A stretch of 64,000 nt of DNA from Thiomonas sp. (GTDB lineage: Bacteria > Pseudomonadota > Gammaproteobacteria > Burkholderiales > Burkholderiaceae): positions 11,746 to 75,745 of the forward strand of contig DAIAZB010000030.1 in assembly GCA_027443745.1 (NCBI GenBank). The letters are read 5' to 3'. The notes below the pieces were generated by a model. It was not told where the DNA came from. It searched no databases and saw only the letters and a list, made by a program, of their open reading frames with translations. A program made the translations under genes and the position numbers. Positions 25,939 to 34,817 of the stretch are shown here, in pieces. How positions within the stretch are numbered: the stretch's first letter is position 1; the number at the start of each line of letters is the position of its first letter.

Positions 25939-26646
25939 ATGATCAACCCGATTCTTGAACTCGGTGAGGCTCTGCGCAAACCCCGCTTCAGCTTCAACCA
26001 GGCATTGTTCCTTTTCGCGATACCGGTTGCCTTGTGGATGTTCGCCCAGTCTAGGCAACGAGATAAAGAAATCGTCAAGAACATCGTTGGCGTACAGCGT
26101 AGGCTTCGCGCACCAATCTCCGTCTTGACTCCTGCAGGCAGCCGCGCCGTCGTCGACTTTGACGATTACGCGCAGCTGATCTTGTCCATTCCTTTGCCGG
26201 ATCGGCATCCTCGGTACAAGGAATGCTTCGGAGCCGCCCGGCGTGCATTGCTGATTGCCTGGACGGAAATTGCCTCCGGACAAGATGTAGCGCACGGCAT
26301 CGAGCTTGGCCGTTTTTCGGCGTTCGCGGCGCTGGACGCGGCTATTGAGCACCACCCCAACTACAAAAAGATTCCCGCCAACTTCACAGGCAAGGCTTGG
26401 GGCTTTACTGGCAGGTTACAGTCCTTCGTTGAAGGTGCCACGCCTGAAACGCTTTTCGCGCTCGCCAAAGCTTCTGGATACTTGACAACTGAGTTGCGGG
26501 ATTCCGCCATCCTGGATCTCGCAGTCGCGCGTAATGTCACCGGACATTGCAAGGAGTACACGTCGACGACCAGGACGTTATCCGCAAGTGTGGATTTGCG
26601 TCCAATCCACCTGGCCTCAGCCATGATCAGCGTGCTGCATTCATGA
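25939..26646 (+). CDS. Single-pass membrane protein inside the RM operon
   Basis: 235 aa starting MINPILELGEALRKPRFSF. One hydrophobic segment (ALFLFAIPVALWMFA, about residues 19-33) is followed by a long cytoplasmic helical domain. Its TGA overlaps the hsdR ATG (26643-26646), so it is co-translated with the nuclease subunit. An alternative ATG at 25906 would overlap hsdS. I recognise no family; position suggests an accessory or regulatory part of this RM system. Confidence 0.65.
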   Translation: MINPILELGEALRKPRFSFNQALFLFAIPVALWMFAQSRQRDKEIVKNIVGVQRRLRAPISVLTPAGSRAVVDFDDYAQLILSIPLPDRHPRYKECFGAARRALLIAWTEIASGQDVAHGIELGRFSAFAALDAAIEHHPNYKKIPANFTGKAWGFTGRLQSFVEGATPETLFALAKASGYLTTELRDSAILDLAVARNVTGHCKEYTSTTRTLSASVDLRPIHLASAMISVLHS

Positions 26647-29600
26647 TCGAAGCCGACCTCGAAAACGCCTGTATCGCCTGGTTCCAGGAGCTCGGCTACG
26701 CCTACAAGGCCGGCCCGGACATCGCCCCGCGCGGCGCGGCGCCCGAGCGCAAGAACTTCATCCAGGCCATCCTGCCCGGCAGGCTGCGCGACGCGCTTGA
26801 GCGCCTCAACCCCGGCCTGCCCGCCCCGACCATTGACGAAGCCTTTTCCCGCCTGGCCCAGTTCGCCGCCGGCTCGCTGATCGAGGGCAACCGTGAGCTG
26901 TACCACTGGATCCGCGACGGCGTGCCGGTGGAGATCGACACGCCCGACGGCAAACGCAGCGCCCGTGCCCAGGTGGTGGACTGGAGCAACGCCGCCAACG
27001 ACTGGCTGGTGGTCAACCAGTTCTCGGTCAAGGGCAAGCTGCCGGTGCGCCCGGACATGGTGGTGTTCTTGAACGGCCTGCCGCTGGCGGTCATCGAACT
27101 CAAGAACCCCGCCGACCTGCAGGCCGATGTGCGCAAGGCCTACCAGCAGGTGCGCAACTACCAGGACGAGATCCCGCAACTGTTCGAGCCGACGGCGGTC
27201 AACGTCATCTCCGACGGCGGCCAGGCGCTGGTCGGCTCGATTACCACCGACTTCGACCGTTACGCGCCCTGGCGCTACGCCGAGGGCATCGACCCCAAGG
27301 GCAAGCTCGAACTCGAAGTGCTGGTGCGCGGCCTGTTCCGGCAGGACACCTTCCTCACCTACCTGCGCCACTTCATCCTGTTCCAGCGCGACAGCGGCAA
27401 GACGCTCAAGATCGCTGCGGGCTATCACCAGATGCGCGGGACACTGCGGGCAGTGCAGCGCGCAAAGGAGGCTCTGCAGCACAAGGACGGCTTGGGCGGC
27501 ACGGTCTGGTTCACCCAGGGCTCGGGCAAGAGCTTCCTGGCCGTGTTCTACGTGGCGATGCTGCAGCAGGCGCCCGAGTTCGAGAACCCGACCTTCGTCG
27601 TCGTCACCGACCGCAACGACCTCGACGGCCAGCTTTTCGAGACCTTCGACGCCGCCTACGACAAGCTGCAGACACAGCCGGTGCAGGTGGACAGCCACGA
27701 CGACCTGCGCAAGCGGCTGGGCGCCCAGGTGGCCGGCGGCATCTTCTTCACCACCATCCAGAAGTTCAAGCCCAAGGTCGCGGGCCAGCGCCTGGAGCCG
27801 ATTTCGGGGCGCAAGAACATCGTCGTCATTTGCGACGAGGCCCACCGCACGCAGTACGGCTTCAGGGCTGTGGTGGACACCAGGACGGGCATCACCCGTT
27901 ACGGCCTGGCAACCCACCTGCGCGACGCCTTCCCCCACGCCGTGTTCATGGGCATGACCGGCACGCCGACCTCGAAGGAGGACCGCGACACCGAGCGCGT
28001 GTTCGGCGACTACGTGGACATCTACGACGTGGCCGACTCGCAGGAGGACAAGACCACCGTCCCGATCCTGTACGAGGCCCGCGTCATCGACCTGGCCTAC
28101 AACGAGCAGGTGGACGCCGAACTCGATGCCGACCTGGATGCATTGCTGGAGGACGAGGACGACGCTCTCAAGCAAAAGGCCGTCTTGCGCCTGACCCGTC
28201 TGGAATCGGTCGCGATGGCCAACAACCGGCTGGGCCGGCTGGCCGGCGACCTGGTCCAGCACTGGGAGAAACGCCTGGAGTCGCTCGATGGCAAGGGCAT
28301 GATCGTGGCGATTTCGCGCAAGGCTGCGGTGGCCCTTTATGACGAAATCGTCAAGCTGCGCCCCGAATGGCAGGACCCGGACATCACCCGGGGCGTCATC
28401 AAGGTAGTGATGACCAGCCCGGCCTCGGACCCGCCGGAGCTGCGCGTCCACGCCACCAGCGCCGCGCAGAAGAAGCTGCTGGAACGCCGCCTGAAGGATC
28501 CTGACGATCCGCTCAAGCTCGTGATCGTGCGCGACATGTGGTTGACGGGCTTCGACGCCCCATCGCTGCACACCCTGTACGTGGACAAGCCCATGCAGGG
28601 TCACGGCCTGATGCAGGCGATTGCCCGGGTCAACCGTGTCTGGCGCGACAAGCCGGGCGGCCTCGTGGTCGACTACATCGGCATCGGCCCGGAACTGCGC
28701 GCCGCAATCGCTCAATACACCAATCTGCGCGAGCACGCCGATCCGCCAGTCGATTTCATCGACAACGCCATCCCGCCCTTGGTCGACACGATGGACGTGC
28801 TGCGCGGCATGTTCCACGGCTTCGACTACTCGGGCTTCCGGCAGTCCGCGCAGGCGATGCTGGCGCTTCTGGCGCCGGCGATGGATCACATTGCGGGATT
28901 CGACCCTGCCGACGATGGTCATGGCCGCAACCGCGGCATCAAGCGTTACTTGGACCAGACGGCCAGGCTCGCCCGGTTGCAGGCGCTCTGCGGCACACAC
29001 CCCGAGGTGCTGGCCCTGCGCGAGGAGATTGCATTCTTCCTCGCCGTGCGGGTCTTGCTGACCAAGGCCAGCCGCACGGGCTCCGAGCAGGCGCGAACTG
29101 AGCGTGAGGCGGCGATGCGTCAGCTTGTCGCCAAGGGGGTCATCGTCGGGGAGGTGATCGACATCTATAGGAGTATGGGCCTGGACAAGCCCAACATTTC
29201 GGTGCTGGACGAGAAGTTCCTGGGCGAAATCGCCCAGGCACCGCAACGAAACCTTGCTGCCGAACTCCTGCAGCGCATCCTGGATGACGAGATCAAGGCG
29301 CGTGGCAAGCGCAATGTCACCCAGCAGGCTCTGTTCGCCAGCAAGCTTGAAGAGGCGGTGGCGCGCTATCGGGCCCGATCTCTGACGACCGTGCAGGTCA
29401 TCGAGGAACTGCTTCGGATCGCGCACGAGATTGCCCAGGCCAAGCCTCCCGAGGGGATGTCGGAGGACGAGTACGCCTTCTACCAGGCCCTTGCGCAGAA
29501 CGAATCAGCCTTGCACGTCATGGGAGAACCCGTGCTCAAGGCTTTGGCGCATGAATTGACCGACAAGCTGCGCAAATCGGCAACCGTCGACTGGAACAAG

Positions 29601-29750
29601 CGCGAAAGCGCTCGTCAACGCATGCGCGTCCTAGTCAAGGTGTTGCTTGGCAAGTACAGGTACCCACCGGACAAGCAATCCACAGCCATCGACAAGGTGA
29701 TCGAGCAGGCTGAGTTATTCGCGGATGAATGGGCGATCGACAGTGAGTGA
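26643..29750 (+). CDS. hsdR: Type I restriction endonuclease R subunit HsdR
   Basis: 1035 aa. The N-terminal PD-(D/E)xK nuclease is RPDMVVFLNGLPLAVIELKN. The SF2 translocase follows, with GSGKSFLAVFY, VVVTDRNDLDGQLF, VVICDEAHRTQYG (DEAH box), GMTGTP and MQAIARVNRVWRDKPG (motif VI), then a helical C-terminal domain that binds HsdM. All motifs are intact. MIEADLENACIAWFQ is the usual HsdR start, fixed by the ATGA overlap. Confidence 0.95.
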   Translation: MIEADLENACIAWFQELGYAYKAGPDIAPRGAAPERKNFIQAILPGRLRDALERLNPGLPAPTIDEAFSRLAQFAAGSLIEGNRELYHWIRDGVPVEIDTPDGKRSARAQVVDWSNAANDWLVVNQFSVKGKLPVRPDMVVFLNGLPLAVIELKNPADLQADVRKAYQQVRNYQDEIPQLFEPTAVNVISDGGQALVGSITTDFDRYAPWRYAEGIDPKGKLELEVLVRGLFRQDTFLTYLRHFILFQRDSGKTLKIAAGYHQMRGTLRAVQRAKEALQHKDGLGGTVWFTQGSGKSFLAVFYVAMLQQAPEFENPTFVVVTDRNDLDGQLFETFDAAYDKLQTQPVQVDSHDDLRKRLGAQVAGGIFFTTIQKFKPKVAGQRLEPISGRKNIVVICDEAHRTQYGFRAVVDTRTGITRYGLATHLRDAFPHAVFMGMTGTPTSKEDRDTERVFGDYVDIYDVADSQEDKTTVPILYEARVIDLAYNEQVDAELDADLDALLEDEDDALKQKAVLRLTRLESVAMANNRLGRLAGDLVQHWEKRLESLDGKGMIVAISRKAAVALYDEIVKLRPEWQDPDITRGVIKVVMTSPASDPPELRVHATSAAQKKLLERRLKDPDDPLKLVIVRDMWLTGFDAPSLHTLYVDKPMQGHGLMQAIARVNRVWRDKPGGLVVDYIGIGPELRAAIAQYTNLREHADPPVDFIDNAIPPLVDTMDVLRGMFHGFDYSGFRQSAQAMLALLAPAMDHIAGFDPADDGHGRNRGIKRYLDQTARLARLQALCGTHPEVLALREEIAFFLAVRVLLTKASRTGSEQARTEREAAMRQLVAKGVIVGEVIDIYRSMGLDKPNISVLDEKFLGEIAQAPQRNLAAELLQRILDDEIKARGKRNVTQQALFASKLEEAVARYRARSLTTVQVIEELLRIAHEIAQAKPPEGMSEDEYAFYQALAQNESALHVMGEPVLKALAHELTDKLRKSATVDWNKRESARQRMRVLVKVLLGKYRYPPDKQSTAIDKVIEQAELFADEWAIDSE

Positions 29751-30492
29751 CCCGAAGCCGCTGGTGACGTACACCCTGACCGGGGTGCGAAAGGCTGTTG
29801 GACGCGGCGTCACCGATCCGGAGTTTGGGGACATAGCCGCGATCATCAAACAAGACGGCCAGGAGTCGCGTGCACAAATCTATAGCGAATACGTGGCTGG
29901 ACGACTTGCCGTCATGGTGGGGGTCACCGTCGCCGCTGGTGTTCTGGTCGTGCACGCCGCCGGCGTTCGCTACGCCAGCCTCAAAGTCGCCGAGGTGGGC
30001 TTCGCTTTGGCGGACATCGAGCAAGAACACGTCGATGAAGTCGTCGCGCGGTATCCCGTCGAGGCCGCGAATCTGGCAGTGTTCGATGTCTGGATCGGCA
30101 ATGGCGACCGTGCAGGCAATCTCCGCGCGAATCTCCGGGAGTCGACCGACAACCTGATCATTGGTCTGGACCATGGCGGCAGTCTGCTCAGCGCCGGAGA
30201 AAGCATCGACGCGGCACTGCAGCGAATGCGGCGCACGGATTTCCCGCGAGGACACTTGTTTGCGGAGCGGCTCGACCGCCGACTGGCCGACGCAATGGTG
30301 GAGCGCATTGCGCGTCTCAGCGACGAGGCGATCCATGACGCCTGCGTGCTGGGCGAGACTCTGGGTTCCGTCATTCTGCCGGATCAGGCCGACCTGGCCG
30401 ACGCCTTGGTCTGGCGGCGCGATCACTTGAAGGGCATCGTGTACCAGACGCTATTCCTTCCCGGGCAGGCCGTCCTGCAATGCCCATCTTGA
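29725..30492 (+). CDS. HipA-like kinase-fold protein
   Basis: 255 aa. LAVFDVWIGNGDRAGNLRAN followed by NLIIGLDHGGSLLSAGE reproduces the HipA-type catalytic loop (D-x4-N-x-D-R-x2-N) and the metal-binding DHG. The lysine-bearing N-lobe is short (EFGDIAAIIKQDGQESRAQI). HipA kinases act as toxins by phosphorylating a tRNA synthetase; stand-alone HipA-like proteins of this size are of unknown role. It overlaps hsdR by 26 bp, so it is a coupled member of the RM operon. GTG at 29743 is an alternative start. Its 3' end overlaps the convergent GIY-YIG gene by 42 bp. Confidence 0.65.
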   Translation: MNGRSTVSDPKPLVTYTLTGVRKAVGRGVTDPEFGDIAAIIKQDGQESRAQIYSEYVAGRLAVMVGVTVAAGVLVVHAAGVRYASLKVAEVGFALADIEQEHVDEVVARYPVEAANLAVFDVWIGNGDRAGNLRANLRESTDNLIIGLDHGGSLLSAGESIDAALQRMRRTDFPRGHLFAERLDRRLADAMVERIARLSDEAIHDACVLGETLGSVILPDQADLADALVWRRDHLKGIVYQTLFLPGQAVLQCPS

Positions 30493-30759
30493 GGCCATCC
30501 AGCGCTTCTGCTCGGGCGTCAAACCCTTCATGGTGCGTTCGAGCTTGCTGGCCTCGGAGCGATTAGCGCAGACGGTGGCAGAAATCATCCGCTTCGGTCG
30601 GTTCAGCCGCGTAAACATGGCTCCCTTGCCGCTCGCATGCTTACGAAACCGCTCGGCAAGATCGGGTGTAATGCCTGTGTAGAGCCTGCCGTTTTCACAT
30701 TCCAGCAGGTAGACGAACCACACAGGACTACTCGGTGCGCTCGCCACGAATGACCTCAT
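30451..30759 (-). CDS. GIY-YIG nuclease-domain protein (UPF0213-like)
   Basis: 102 aa. WFVYLLECENGRLYTGITPDLAERFRKH is the GIY-YIG core in the YhbQ/UPF0213 form, followed by LNRPKRMISATVCANRSEAS and KGLTPEQKRWM. It is a short single-domain predicted endonuclease, possibly active in repair or in element biology. It starts inside the 3' end of the recombinase-like gene upstream (overlap 32 bp), so it may belong to that minus-strand unit. Confidence 0.8.
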   Translation of the reverse strand: MRSFVASAPSSPVWFVYLLECENGRLYTGITPDLAERFRKHASGKGAMFTRLNRPKRMISATVCANRSEASKLERTMKGLTPEQKRWMASRWALQDGLPGKE

Positions 30760-32059
30760 TGCGCGATTTCACGATCTCGGGATCGACCGTCATCTGAAGA
30801 TCCCAAGGGAACGCTTGCTCGATGTAGGCGACCGTTCCCAAGCTCATCCCAGTGATGCGACTGATGGCCCCGCGATCGGTGATGCCTGATCGGATCATGT
30901 TCGCAACCGCGGTCAACCGAAGCTTCTTCACCGGAACAACAACAAGTTTCCTGACCTTCGCGTTCAGCATCCAAATGGTGTATGAGAAAATGGGGGCATC
31001 TTGATTCGTGCTGGTTGCGCCAACCGTTGGATGCACTCGCTGTAAAAACTTCGACGTGAGCGTGTCCAGCTGTGTCCACTGGTCCGCGAACAGAGCTTCG
31101 AGTTGATCTTCGCGAAGTCTGAAGTTGGCAAAAGTAAGTTCGTGGCAGCGCGCAATGGTTTGCCCCCAAAGCATCAGCATCAGCGCGGCCAGAACGACTT
31201 GATTGTCCTTATGTTCTACGACGCGACGCAGGATCTGCATCGCATCGGCTGCGCTCACCATAGCGTCTGATGGAGGTTTGCGTCGGATCCGCGGACGAAC
31301 CAGGTGTTGCGTCAGGCGATACTTTCGCTTCACCTGCGTCAGGAACGTGTGCGCTCTCTCGCCGGCTTTGTTGTTGATCTGTGCAACGTACAGGTCGAGA
31401 TGCTGTTGCGAAACCTCAGGCCAGAATTCCAAGCCTTGTTGCGCGAGAAACTCGCAGAAACGGCGCGCATCCGACTCGCGCCTCCGCACGGTCAACTCGC
31501 TGTACCGGTGGCCCCGCTCGATCTTGATGTCACGTTTGCGGCGCGTGCTGGCGGCAAACCATTGGATGGCCGCTTCGAAGTCGGCGGGAAGCGGTGTTTC
31601 CATGCGGGTCTGTGCGCGGTTGGGTGGTGGCGCAGGCCGGAGCATCGCTCCTGCGAATGCGGGCGCAACCGCGGCGCGCAGCGATGAGTCTCGATCAATA
31701 CGGGCAAGCAACGCGGATACCGCATTCTTGCCGAATTCGATCACGAGTTTCTCCGCGTCCGATTCGCGCAAGGGCTCGGAAGCCGTAAGCGCGAGAATCT
31801 CCATCGCCATGCGAATACGCCGTCGATGAGCAACCGTCTTCACTTTGGATTTCTGGCGAAGCGGCGGAATGGCGCTTAGCATGGCTTGTGCGTGGCGGTG
31901 CTCCATCAATTGCCAGCACGTCTCGGGCAAATCGCCATGTACTCCTCCCGCGCACGTCAGGCAGGTGTGCCGCAGGCCATCTCGTTGCGGATCCGCCGCG
32001 AACAGGCTGTCACACGCAGCACAGGGCCGCCGCCTGGATTTAATGGAGCGGAGCGGCAT
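30728..32059 (-). CDS. Degenerate tyrosine-recombinase-like protein with N-terminal zinc motif
   Basis: 443 aa. Residues 10-40 carry CAACDSLF and CLTCAGG, a likely zinc ribbon. Residues 180-250 look like a SAM-like core-binding domain (RRRESDARRFCEFLAQQGLE). The C-terminal half resembles a tyrosine recombinase: LWGQTIARCHELTFANF in the place of the first Arg box, and VKKLRLTAVANMIRSG then GMSLGTVAYIEQAF where the HxxR and Tyr boxes should be. The box-II His is replaced by Lys, so catalysis is uncertain. It lies 15 bp downstream of the XRE gene, in one unit with the intact integrase. Confidence 0.55.
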   Translation of the reverse strand: MPLRSIKSRRRPCAACDSLFAADPQRDGLRHTCLTCAGGVHGDLPETCWQLMEHRHAQAMLSAIPPLRQKSKVKTVAHRRRIRMAMEILALTASEPLRESDAEKLVIEFGKNAVSALLARIDRDSSLRAAVAPAFAGAMLRPAPPPNRAQTRMETPLPADFEAAIQWFAASTRRKRDIKIERGHRYSELTVRRRESDARRFCEFLAQQGLEFWPEVSQQHLDLYVAQINNKAGERAHTFLTQVKRKYRLTQHLVRPRIRRKPPSDAMVSAADAMQILRRVVEHKDNQVVLAALMLMLWGQTIARCHELTFANFRLREDQLEALFADQWTQLDTLTSKFLQRVHPTVGATSTNQDAPIFSYTIWMLNAKVRKLVVVPVKKLRLTAVANMIRSGITDRGAISRITGMSLGTVAYIEQAFPWDLQMTVDPEIVKSRNEVIRGERTE

Positions 32060-32074
32060 CTACGTGTGCCCCAG

Positions 32075-32545
32075 TCACGGCGTCTTGTAGGGGAAGAGGA
32101 CTCCTTTCGGCCCAGTTGAGCGATCGAACGCTGTCTTCGGAGCAGTTCCCTTGGGTCCAGCGCCAACCTTTGAAACCGCCCAGGATGGCCCATGCGGCTC
32201 GGCGTGAGCATCAGCCTTGATTGGCAGCACTTGCGGCTGTACAACGCCGCTCCTCAGTATGACCGCATGCGGCGGCGGCACCAACGTGCCGGGGTCGATT
32301 GTTTCACCAGCCTCGAGCTCGATGGTGATGTCGTAAAGATCTGACGGCATGCATTGCAAGACGTTGCATGCGAACGTGACGAACCTCAGGTCTGTGGCGG
32401 GCGGATCGTCTTTTTCAAAGCGCGTCGCGTGCGAACTAGACATGGGGTAGCCCGCATCAACCATGCGGCGCGCAAACTCGCTCGCGCTGCGAATGCGTCG
32501 CTTGCGCAACAACTCGGACAGCCGGTTCTTAAGCGTGATCTTCAT
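32075..32545 (-). CDS. XRE-type HTH regulator between two recombinases
   Basis: 156 aa starting MKITLKNRLSELLRKRRIRS. Residues 5-70 are a Cro/CI-type HTH (SASEFARRMVDAGYPMSSSHATRFE, DLRFVTFACNVLQCMPSDLY), with a Pro/Ala-rich unstructured C-terminus. The start lies inside the last codons of the integrase gene (17-bp overlap), so it is coupled. A control role over integrase expression is inferred. Confidence 0.8.
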   Translation of the reverse strand: MKITLKNRLSELLRKRRIRSASEFARRMVDAGYPMSSSHATRFEKDDPPATDLRFVTFACNVLQCMPSDLYDITIELEAGETIDPGTLVPPPHAVILRSGVVQPQVLPIKADAHAEPHGPSWAVSKVGAGPKGTAPKTAFDRSTGPKGVLFPYKTP

Positions 32546-33710
32546 GGTCAATCTCTGCAGTCGTGCGGTTGATGGCTTCGGAGAAGATGGTGATGGCCCG
32601 AGCGACCTCGTCGCCAATGTTCTGTGGATTGGCGTGACAGTAGGTTCCATACGTTGTGGATAGATACTCATGACCGAGCTGGTGTCGCAGTCCTTCGGCG
32701 CCAAGGATGTCCTTCATCAGCGTCGCATAGGTGTGCCGCAGCATATGCGGCTTGACTCGGAACGGGATCGCGGCGAGTGCAGCGATGTCTCGGAGCGAGC
32801 GCCTGACTTGCTCTGTGCACAGCGGTCTGCCGCGCTCGGAAAGGAACAGCAGTGTCGGGTCGGGTGTATTGACGCTCAGAAACACTGGCCTGACGTCCTG
32901 GATGTACCACTCCATGACAATCCTGACCAGCGGGTTGATCAACCGGACGATGCGCCGTTTGCGGCCTTTCCCGAATACGCTCAGTAGCGCGTAAGCGCCG
33001 AACTGAGGCTGCCCAGAATCGGGCAGCCAGTCCGTAGTTTTTAAGTTGACGAGTTCATCGACGCGAATACCTGTGAGAAGCATGAGCGTTATCATCACTC
33101 TGTCGCGGCGCAAAGGGTTGAAGGCCTTGCTGCGAGATTGCTCAGCCAACTTGATCTGGCAATCGTACGTGTCGATGAGCTTGTCGCATTGCTGGGCTGT
33201 CAGGGGCCGAATCTCTTGCCGGCGCTCGTACCGTTTCCGTTTGATCGCAACGGCGTTTTCCTGGGTGACAAAGCGCTGTGGCTGCTTGCCAAATCTCCGA
33301 TGAATCTCATTCTTGATGCTGAGCGAGTCAAGCAGATAGGTCTGGAATGCCCGCAGGTAAGTGATGTATGTGGATTGCCTGCCAAGGCCGATGCCATCCG
33401 CCACCACCTTGTGCGCGAGAAACTCATCCAGGTCTTGCTCAGTCCATTCCCAGGGCGGCTGCCCGACGTAACGTGAGAACGCGCCGAGCGCGCCCATAGC
33501 GATCGCGACGGTACGCTTCGCGTTTGCCTGGGTACCAAGGAGATGCTTTTCAAACAGAGAGAACAGAAGCTCTGCGTGCTCGGCCTCGTCCTTCCGGACC
33601 GGCCTTGCGCGGCTGCCATGAGCCGCTGGCGGCACGCTCCCCGTTCCGTCAGGGCCTGCAGATTGCACTGGCATGTTGCCCTGCGCAATTGTGACGATAT
33701 TATCCACCAT
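32529..33710 (-). CDS. Tyrosine recombinase / phage-type integrase
   Basis: 393 aa with a complete catalytic set: LLTGIRVDELVNLKT (Arg I), GKGRKRRIVRL (Lys), HMLRHTYATLMKD (HxxR) and LGHEYLSTTYGTYCH (His and Tyr nucleophile). Residues 45-130 form the SAM-like core-binding domain. The start at 33710 lies in the middle of an inverted repeat TTATCC-N6-GGATAA, so expression is probably repressed at the start codon. First gene of the minus-strand unit that continues into the XRE and recombinase-like genes. Confidence 0.9.
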   Translation of the reverse strand: MVDNIVTIAQGNMPVQSAGPDGTGSVPPAAHGSRARPVRKDEAEHAELLFSLFEKHLLGTQANAKRTVAIAMGALGAFSRYVGQPPWEWTEQDLDEFLAHKVVADGIGLGRQSTYITYLRAFQTYLLDSLSIKNEIHRRFGKQPQRFVTQENAVAIKRKRYERRQEIRPLTAQQCDKLIDTYDCQIKLAEQSRSKAFNPLRRDRVMITLMLLTGIRVDELVNLKTTDWLPDSGQPQFGAYALLSVFGKGRKRRIVRLINPLVRIVMEWYIQDVRPVFLSVNTPDPTLLFLSERGRPLCTEQVRRSLRDIAALAAIPFRVKPHMLRHTYATLMKDILGAEGLRHQLGHEYLSTTYGTYCHANPQNIGDEVARAITIFSEAINRTTAEIDHEDHA

Positions 33711-33737
33711 AGGATAAGTTATTGCATATCAAGCAAT
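33700..33737. promoter_or_regulatory. Operator pair at the integrase start
   Basis: TTATCC (33700-33705) and GGATAA (33712-33717) are exact inverted repeats around the ATG. ATTGC (33721-33725) and GCAAT (33733-33737) form a second one in AT-rich sequence just upstream. They suit binding by the XRE protein encoded downstream, or integrase arm sites. Confidence 0.5.
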
Positions 33738-33931
33738 ATTTGTCAAGTCCATGCAACACCCGCGCGGCGAGTGCAGTCTGAGCGCATCGTCAGCCCCGCC
33801 GACCATCCGCTGCACCTCGCGCCGCAACGATCGCACGCAACGACCACGGGTCTGGAGGGATGAGAAAACCTGCACACCACGCAATAATCTTGCATGGAAA
33901 GATCCATAATAGGTTGGATATCTGTGAAAAC

Positions 33932-33959
33932 GTTTTCCCCGCACACGCGGGGATTGCTC
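33932..33959 (+). repeat. Solitary sequence resembling a type I-E CRISPR repeat
   Basis: 28 nt starting GTTTTCCCCGCACACGCGGG and continuing GATTGCTC. The first 23 positions fit the well-known type I-E repeat consensus, including the CCCCGC-ACAC-GCGGGG hairpin with flanking GTTTT and AT. No second copy, spacer or I-E cas gene is nearby. It is preceded by the palindrome GAAAACGTTTTC (33926-33937), which overlaps its 5' end. It could be a solitary repeat unit of the RNA anti-CRISPR type, an array relic or a coincidental hairpin. The rest of 33738-34005 shows no gene. Confidence 0.5.
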
Positions 33960-34005
33960 GACACTATGCGATGCATACGCGGCTCAAGAATTCCAGGACA
34001 AGGGC

Positions 34006-34782
34006 ATGAATAACAAGGCACAAGCAGAATCGCAGCAGGAGTGGTTGCGATGGGCGCCACAGTCCATTCATACCGAGCATGAAGCCATTGAACGGTTTGA
34101 GCAGGCCGAAAGACGGTGGTGGACAGAGTGCCGCGAAGCCACCGTGCGCGCACACGAACAGGGCTATGTTGTGATGCTCGGAGCCGGTCGTCATGCAAGG
34201 CATGAGAGTGCCCATGCGACCTATCAGGAAGCCGAGCAAGCGGCCCTTGAAGCGGTGCAAAATGCCAGGCACCTCGCTTTGGGAATCATCCGGGCCAAGA
34301 TCCTGCACGGATGGCACGACAGCACACCGTTCATGGGCGCGACGCTGGGCACAGCGGAGCGCGACATTCCCATACTGATTCGGAGAGCACCATGCTCGAA
34401 CGACGAATTGGGAAAGGACACGGACGGCAACACCAGCGAACCGCCTGTCGTTGCCATATACCGAGGCGAATCAGTTGAGCGCCCAAGCGTGCAAATCACG
34501 TGGGATGACGAACGTTCACGCTCTGAACTGGCGGCGCGCTATGCGTCGGGAATGCACCGCAAACAGCAGGAGGTCGCGGTGGCTTTGCGTCAGTTTGCGC
34601 AGAAGACTGCTACAACTGACCTTGTCATGGGCACACGGATGAAATGTCAGGAGGTGGCTACAGTAGACGGCGAGCACGTGGTACTTCTTGGACCTGTGCG
34701 ACTCGATCCTGCAGGAGACGCTGAGGCAAGAGTAGCTCTACAAGATGGGGCGAGAGTTTGGCTGCCTGTAAGCGCATTTTGA
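34006..34782 (+). CDS. Unknown 258-aa protein next to the CRISPR array
   Basis: Starts MNNKAQAESQQEWLRWAPQS behind AAGG. The N-terminal half is helical and charged (ERFEQAERRWWTECREATVRAH); the C-terminal quarter is beta-rich (KCQEVATVDGEHVVLLGPVRL). No motif recognised. It is the only plus-strand gene between the RM locus and the array and converges on the array, ending 35 bp before the distal repeat. It follows the solitary I-E-like repeat by 46 bp, so the two could share a transcript. An anti-CRISPR or CRISPR accessory role cannot be excluded and has no direct support. Confidence 0.6.
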   Translation: MNNKAQAESQQEWLRWAPQSIHTEHEAIERFEQAERRWWTECREATVRAHEQGYVVMLGAGRHARHESAHATYQEAEQAALEAVQNARHLALGIIRAKILHGWHDSTPFMGATLGTAERDIPILIRRAPCSNDELGKDTDGNTSEPPVVAIYRGESVERPSVQITWDDERSRSELAARYASGMHRKQQEVAVALRQFAQKTATTDLVMGTRMKCQEVATVDGEHVVLLGPVRLDPAGDAEARVALQDGARVWLPVSAF

Positions 34783-34817
34783 CCGGCCGGGATCCGGCAG
34801 ATCCGCATGATGTCGCA

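Noticed and set aside
26361..29426. A 1021-aa minus-strand open frame
   Set aside because: It is the antisense shadow of hsdR, low in complexity (many His/Val/Arg), with no recognisable domain; GC-rich third positions keep it open.
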